From: Clostridiaceae bacterium
GTDB taxonomy: Bacteria; Bacillota; Clostridia; Lachnospirales; Lachnospiraceae
NCBI GenBank assembly: GCA_902363735.1
Contig: CABJBA010000002.1
Span: 310,001 to 374,000 of the forward strand
Direction of reading: 5' to 3'
DNA length: 64,000 nucleotides
Both the position numbers and the translations under genes were made by a program. The stretch's first letter is position 1. Each line of letters opens with the position of its first letter. Below the pieces are notes generated by a model, which saw only the letters and a list, made by a program, of their open reading frames with translations, was not told where the DNA came from and made no database searches. Positions 60,518-64,000 of the stretch are shown piece after piece.

Positions 60518-61771
60518 ATGGGAGATCAGAGTATAACAAAACAATTACCGGAAAATTATTGGAAAACAGTGGTATTCACCTTTTGTCTGGGGTGGGTGGT
60601 CATCTGGATTTACCGTGCTATGCTGTCACCGATTTATACAGAGATCCAGGGAACCGTAGGCTCCCAGTCAAATACGGCAATGGGCTTGATTGCAAGCTGC
60701 TATTTCTTTGGGTACACCTCTCTGCAGATACCGTCAGGATTTTTGGTAGACCGGTTTGGACAAAAGAAGGTTCTTATTCCGGGCTTTATCATCTTTGCAT
60801 TAGGAGCCTTTAGTATTGCTATGTCAAAGTCACTTAATACCATTTACATAGGCAGCGTATGTGCGGGAATCGGCTGCGGAACTTATTATGGAGCAGCTTT
60901 TTCCCTGACGGCCCAGCATGTGCCTCCTGAGAAAAAGGGAATCTCCACAGCAATTGTTAACAGCGGTTCTGCCTTGGGTTTGATTCTTGGAATGACAGGT
61001 TCAAGCTTTATTGTTAAGACATTAAAAATGCCCTGGCAGACTATGGTAACAATCTCAGCCAGCCTGATTGTACTGTTGGTTGTCTGGTTTGCCATTGCCA
61101 TTAAAGGCGGGAGAACACAGCATACAGTCCAGAAGAAAACCAGTGCTGAGACAGAAACAGCAGATTCAGAAACAGAGAAAAAGGCTTCCCTTCTTTCCCT
61201 TAACATGATTTCCTGCTACATCCTGTATTTTACAACCTGTTATGCTTATTATCTGATTGTAACCTGGCTTCCCAAGTTCCTGGAGGCAGAGAGAGGGATT
61301 GCAGGCGGAAAAATCGGCCTTGTGGTTTCCATGATATCTGTTACAGCCGTACCGGGCGCACTGTTTTTTGCAGGACTCTCTGATAAGTTAAGAGGAAAAA
61401 AAGCACTGATCATCATTGGTCTGGAATTATCTGCTTTTGTGCTGGTGGCATTATCCATGTTAATGCCAAATGCATTATCCCTGACCTTCATTTTACTGCT
61501 TTATGGTTTCCTGGGCAAGATGGCAGTTGACCCTGTCTTAATCTCCTATGTGTCAGATAAGGCCAGTAAAAAGAATATGGCAACAACATTGGGAATGTTC
61601 AACTTTTTTGGAATGTCCTCTTCTATTATCGCTCCAGCCTTTACAGGCTTCATTATGGATAAAACAGGGTCAGGTGAAATTGGTTTTTATGTTGGGGCAT
61701 TGCTTCTGATTCTGGGAACCATACTGTTTTTAGCATTTAATGCAAGAACATTTTTTAGCAAAACAAATTAA
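60518..61771 (+). CDS. MFS transporter, probably for allantoin or a ureide
   Basis: A 417-residue major-facilitator protein with 12 helices and a charged central loop (about residues 195-225). Seen: 'GFLVDRFGQKKVLIPGFIIF' (MFS signature between helices 2 and 3) and 'GLSDKLRGKKALIIIG' (second copy). It resembles anion:cation symporters such as hexuronate and allantoate carriers. Placed between allC and allE, it is the likely ureide uptake protein, by inference. ATG 60518 has GTGAGGA upstream. Confidence 0.87.
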   Translation: MGDQSITKQLPENYWKTVVFTFCLGWVVIWIYRAMLSPIYTEIQGTVGSQSNTAMGLIASCYFFGYTSLQIPSGFLVDRFGQKKVLIPGFIIFALGAFSIAMSKSLNTIYIGSVCAGIGCGTYYGAAFSLTAQHVPPEKKGISTAIVNSGSALGLILGMTGSSFIVKTLKMPWQTMVTISASLIVLLVVWFAIAIKGGRTQHTVQKKTSAETETADSETEKKASLLSLNMISCYILYFTTCYAYYLIVTWLPKFLEAERGIAGGKIGLVVSMISVTAVPGALFFAGLSDKLRGKKALIIIGLELSAFVLVALSMLMPNALSLTFILLLYGFLGKMAVDPVLISYVSDKASKKNMATTLGMFNFFGMSSSIIAPAFTGFIMDKTGSGEIGFYVGALLLILGTILFLAFNARTFFSKTN

Positions 61772-61794
61772 TTAAGGATAAAGGAGAATCAATT

Positions 61795-62586
61795 ATGAGC
61801 TATATCAATCAGGTAACCGGGTATCGGAAGGATATTTTATCAAGCCGTTCTGTTGTGGAAAGAGGAAATTTTGCGTTAATAGAGCCTGATGGCCTGGTGA
61901 AAAATGTTATTCCGGGATTTGAGCAGTGTGCAGTAACCATGTTGTCCACCCCTAAAATGGGAGCGTCTTTTGTAGATTACCTTGTAACCATGGAACAGGG
62001 CGGAGGAAATCCAAAGGGATTTGGGGGACCGGGTATTGAAGTATTTCTTTATATCCTGGAAGGCAAGGTAAAGGTTAAGAATGAGGATCAGGAAGAGGAG
62101 CTGGAAGAAGGCGGATACATTTTTTCTCCGGAAGGCAATAAGGTTAGCTTCGTCAATGCGGGAGATACACAGGCAAAGGCATTTTTATATAAAAGGCGCT
62201 ATAACAGGATCCAAGGTCATGAAGCCTATACGGTCTGCGGTAATATAGGCGATGTGCCCTTTACCCCTTATGAGGGAATGGAAGATGTAGGCGTGAAGGA
62301 CTTCCTGCCCTCAGCATCTGATATTGGATTTGATATGAACTTTCATATTTTAAGCTTTAAGCCCGGTGCCTGCCACGGTTATATTGAAACCCATTTCCAG
62401 GAGCATGGAGCATACATCTATTCAGGTGAAGGCGTATATAATCTGGACAATAACTGGATTCCGGTAAAAAAGGGTGACTATCTGTTTATGGGCGCTTACA
62501 GCTTGCAGGCGGCTTATGGAGTGGGACGGGAAGAAGACTTTGCTTATGTATATTCAAAGGATTGCAACAGAGATGCGGAGATATAA
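61795..62586 (+). CDS. allE: (S)-ureidoglycine aminohydrolase AllE
   Basis: A 263-residue bicupin enzyme that hydrolyses (S)-ureidoglycine to (S)-ureidoglycolate and ammonia, binding Mn. Seen: first cupin 'IEVFLYILEGKVKVKNEDQE', second cupin 'HGYIETHFQEHGAYIYSGEG' with the His/Glu metal ligands, and 'NNWIPVKKGDYLFMGAYSLQ'. Good AAAGGAGAA ribosome site. Confidence 0.93.
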   Translation: MSYINQVTGYRKDILSSRSVVERGNFALIEPDGLVKNVIPGFEQCAVTMLSTPKMGASFVDYLVTMEQGGGNPKGFGGPGIEVFLYILEGKVKVKNEDQEEELEEGGYIFSPEGNKVSFVNAGDTQAKAFLYKRRYNRIQGHEAYTVCGNIGDVPFTPYEGMEDVGVKDFLPSASDIGFDMNFHILSFKPGACHGYIETHFQEHGAYIYSGEGVYNLDNNWIPVKKGDYLFMGAYSLQAAYGVGREEDFAYVYSKDCNRDAEI

Positions 62587-62624
62587 AGCAATAAGGGGGA
62601 TTAAAAATTATTTAAAGAAAGGCA

Positions 62625-62665
62625 GCCGCGGAATGCGGCAGTCCTCCTGTCTGTTTCTGGAGGAC
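62625..62665 (+). repeat. two consecutive hairpins between allE and allD
   Basis: GCCGC-N5-GCGGC (62625-62639), directly followed by GTCCTCC-N11-GGAGGAC (62641-62665), ending 14 bases before allD. There is no U-tract, so they more likely stabilise or process the mRNA or affect allD translation than terminate. Confidence 0.6.
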
Positions 62666-62678
62666 TAAGGGAAAGCGT

Positions 62679-63728
62679 ATGAGAGTAACAGAAGAACAAT
62701 TACATACATTGATCAGCAACAAACTTCAGAAGGCCGGACTGACCAGGGAACATGGGGATATGACGGCCGATATCCTCACATGGTCTGATGCGAGAGGAAT
62801 TCACTCCCACGGAGCCGTCCGGGTCGAGTATTATTCCGAGAGAATAGCAAAAGGCGGTATTACCATTCACCCGGATTTTAAATTTGAAAGAACCGGTCCG
62901 GCAAGCGGAATATTTCATGGAGATAATGGCTCAGGCTATGCAGCAGCAGTTCTCTCCATGAAAGAAGCCATCAAAATGGCAAAGGAAACAGGTGTGGCAG
63001 TGGTTGGAGCCAAGCACATCTCTCACAGCGGCAGTCTTGGATATTATGTGGAAATGGCTGCAAAAGAAGATCTGGTTTCCATCTCCATGTGCCAGTCAGA
63101 TCCAATGGCAGTTCCTTATGGCGGCTCAGAGCCTTACTATGGAACCAACCCCATTGCTTTTGGAGCACCGGGAGCTGATGGAAGAAACATCATCTTCGAT
63201 ATGGCTACAACGGTTCAGGCATGGGGAAAAGTGCTCTATGCCCGTTCTAAGAAGGAACCGATTCCCAGTACCTGGGCAGTTGATGCCGAGGGAAATCCAA
63301 CAACCGATTCCACCCAGGTAAATGCGCTGGTCCCTATTGCAGAAGCAAAGGGATATGGATTGATGATGATGGTGGATATACTTTCCGGTATTCTTCTGGG
63401 CCTGCCCTTTGGAAAACATGTGAGCAGTATGTATGAAGACCTGTCAAAGGGCAGGGATTTGGGGCAGATTCACATTGTATTAGATCCAAATAAATTTATT
63501 GGGCTGGAGAGATTTAAAAAGGATATCACCGCTGCTATGGAAGAATTAGCTGCTATTAAACCGGCCCAAGGCTTTGATAAGGTGTATTATCCCGGAGAGC
63601 GGGGACTTTTAAGAAAAGCCCGATACGATAAGGCCGGCATAGAAATCGTAGATGATATCTACCAGTATTTAATCAGTGAAGATATTCATTACGACCGTTA
63701 CGACCACAAGAATAAGTTTGCTGAGTAA
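62679..63728 (+). CDS. allD: ureidoglycolate dehydrogenase AllD
   Basis: A 349-residue NAD-dependent enzyme of the malate/lactate dehydrogenase-2 (AllD/YlbC) family that oxidises (S)-ureidoglycolate to oxalurate. Seen: 'DILTWSDARGIHSHGAVRVE', 'GAKHISHSGSLGYYVEMAAK', 'YYGTNPIAFGAPG', 'DMATT', 'GYGLMMMVDILSGILLGLPF', 'GERG'. The product feeds the FdrA-dependent step encoded next. Confidence 0.93.
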   Translation: MRVTEEQLHTLISNKLQKAGLTREHGDMTADILTWSDARGIHSHGAVRVEYYSERIAKGGITIHPDFKFERTGPASGIFHGDNGSGYAAAVLSMKEAIKMAKETGVAVVGAKHISHSGSLGYYVEMAAKEDLVSISMCQSDPMAVPYGGSEPYYGTNPIAFGAPGADGRNIIFDMATTVQAWGKVLYARSKKEPIPSTWAVDAEGNPTTDSTQVNALVPIAEAKGYGLMMMVDILSGILLGLPFGKHVSSMYEDLSKGRDLGQIHIVLDPNKFIGLERFKKDITAAMEELAAIKPAQGFDKVYYPGERGLLRKARYDKAGIEIVDDIYQYLISEDIHYDRYDHKNKFAE

Positions 63729-63752
63729 AGGGGTTAAAAGGAGAGTAATGGC

Positions 63753-64000
63753 ATGATTAAAACCATAATTCAAAAAGGAAGTTATCAGGATTCTGTAGTT
63801 CTTATGCTGCTGACCAATAAAATCTCTGCCATGCCGGGAGTCAATAAAGTTTCCATCATGATGGGCACCCCAGCCAACAAAGAACTGTTTAAGGAAAGCG
63901 GGTTGGAAACTCCTGAATTATTAGAGGCTAAGTCCAATGACATGGCTATTGTGACAGATGTGGAAACAGAAGAAACCATGGGGCGTGTCTTAAAAGAAAC
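63753..64000 (+). CDS. fdrA: FdrA protein, 5' part (oxalurate/oxamate step)
   Basis: Only the first 82 codons lie in the window. Start ATG 63753 has AAAGGAGAG upstream. The ATG 5 bases earlier meets TGA after two codons. Seen: 'KGSYQDSVVLMLLTNKISAM' and 'VSIMMGTPANKELFKESG', matching the start of FdrA, an acyl-CoA-synthetase-like protein. In enterobacteria FdrA works with its neighbours in carbamoyl transfer from oxalurate, giving oxamate and carbamoyl phosphate. The downstream partners are outside the window. Confidence 0.9.
   Translation, partial: MIKTIIQKGSYQDSVVLMLLTNKISAMPGVNKVSIMMGTPANKELFKESGLETPELLEAKSNDMAIVTDVETEETMGRVLKE

Noticed and set aside
1..64000. CRISPR array, tRNA, rRNA, integrase or phage genes
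   Set aside because: I looked for regular spaced repeats, cloverleaf ends and integrase or structural phage proteins and saw none.

Overview
The window looks like a chromosomal segment of a Gram-positive anaerobe of the Clostridia, most likely a Lachnospiraceae member of the Lacrimispora/Enterocloster type. This is inferred from the strong AGGAGG-type ribosome binding sites, moderate G+C, spacer and promoter style (one perfect TTGACA-N17-TATAAT promoter), lipoprotein signal peptides, PRD-type PTS regulation, YesMN-type two-component control of a sugar ABC importer without its own ATPase, and citrate-lyase and allantoin catabolism genes. No rRNA, tRNA, CRISPR array, complete insertion sequence or phage module was seen.

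Layout. 1-7.8 kb is a polymorphic-toxin region: the 3' part of a large RHS protein with a C-terminal deaminase-type toxin and a SUKH immunity gene, then a decayed RHS copy carrying a second, unrelated toxin tip with its probable immunity gene, then two small paralogous membrane proteins. 7.8-10.5 kb holds a duplicated-domain lipoprotein, a molybdate-binding Mop protein and a small conserved hydrophilic protein. 10.5-15.6 kb is a citrate lyase locus (citC and a LysR regulator on the minus strand, citDEF on the plus strand). 15.6-20.9 kb is a carbohydrate locus (AraC regulator, DUF2264 protein, GH88 unsaturated glucuronyl hydrolase, AEC transporter). 21-26.1 kb has a LacI regulator and an iron-siderophore ABC importer. 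26.3-31.9 kb is a complete fructose-type PTS operon with an aldolase, a PRD regulator and a sugar-phosphate isomerase. A Nudix hydrolase follows.

33-37.2 kb encodes a P2-type cation ATPase resembling the Na,K-ATPase group, followed by two TrkA/RCK proteins. 37.5-47.1 kb is an AraC-controlled locus with an Opp/Nik-type importer and a pair of ABC half-transporters of the siderophore-importing exporter-fold type. 47.1-50.6 kb is kdpDE without kdpABC in the window. 50.7-58.9 kb is a YesMN-type two-component system, a sugar ABC importer and a sulfatase. 59.2-64 kb is an allantoin-degradation cluster (allC, MFS transporter, allE, allD, start of fdrA).

Two regulatory links run across these blocks. 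First, an 18-bp direct repeat of OmpR/PhoB type (16 of 18 positions identical) lies in front of both kdpDE and the P-type ATPase operon, at exactly the same distance (16 nt) from a TAATNC -10 element. This suggests KdpDE here controls a P2-ATPase/RCK system, a candidate undescribed potassium or sodium transport unit. Second, a palindrome TTAG-N6-CTAA lies just downstream of the -10 of the siderophore importer promoter and of the AraC promoter, and a third copy lies in front of the Opp-type operon. This ties two metal-uptake loci 15 kb apart into one predicted metal-repressor regulon.
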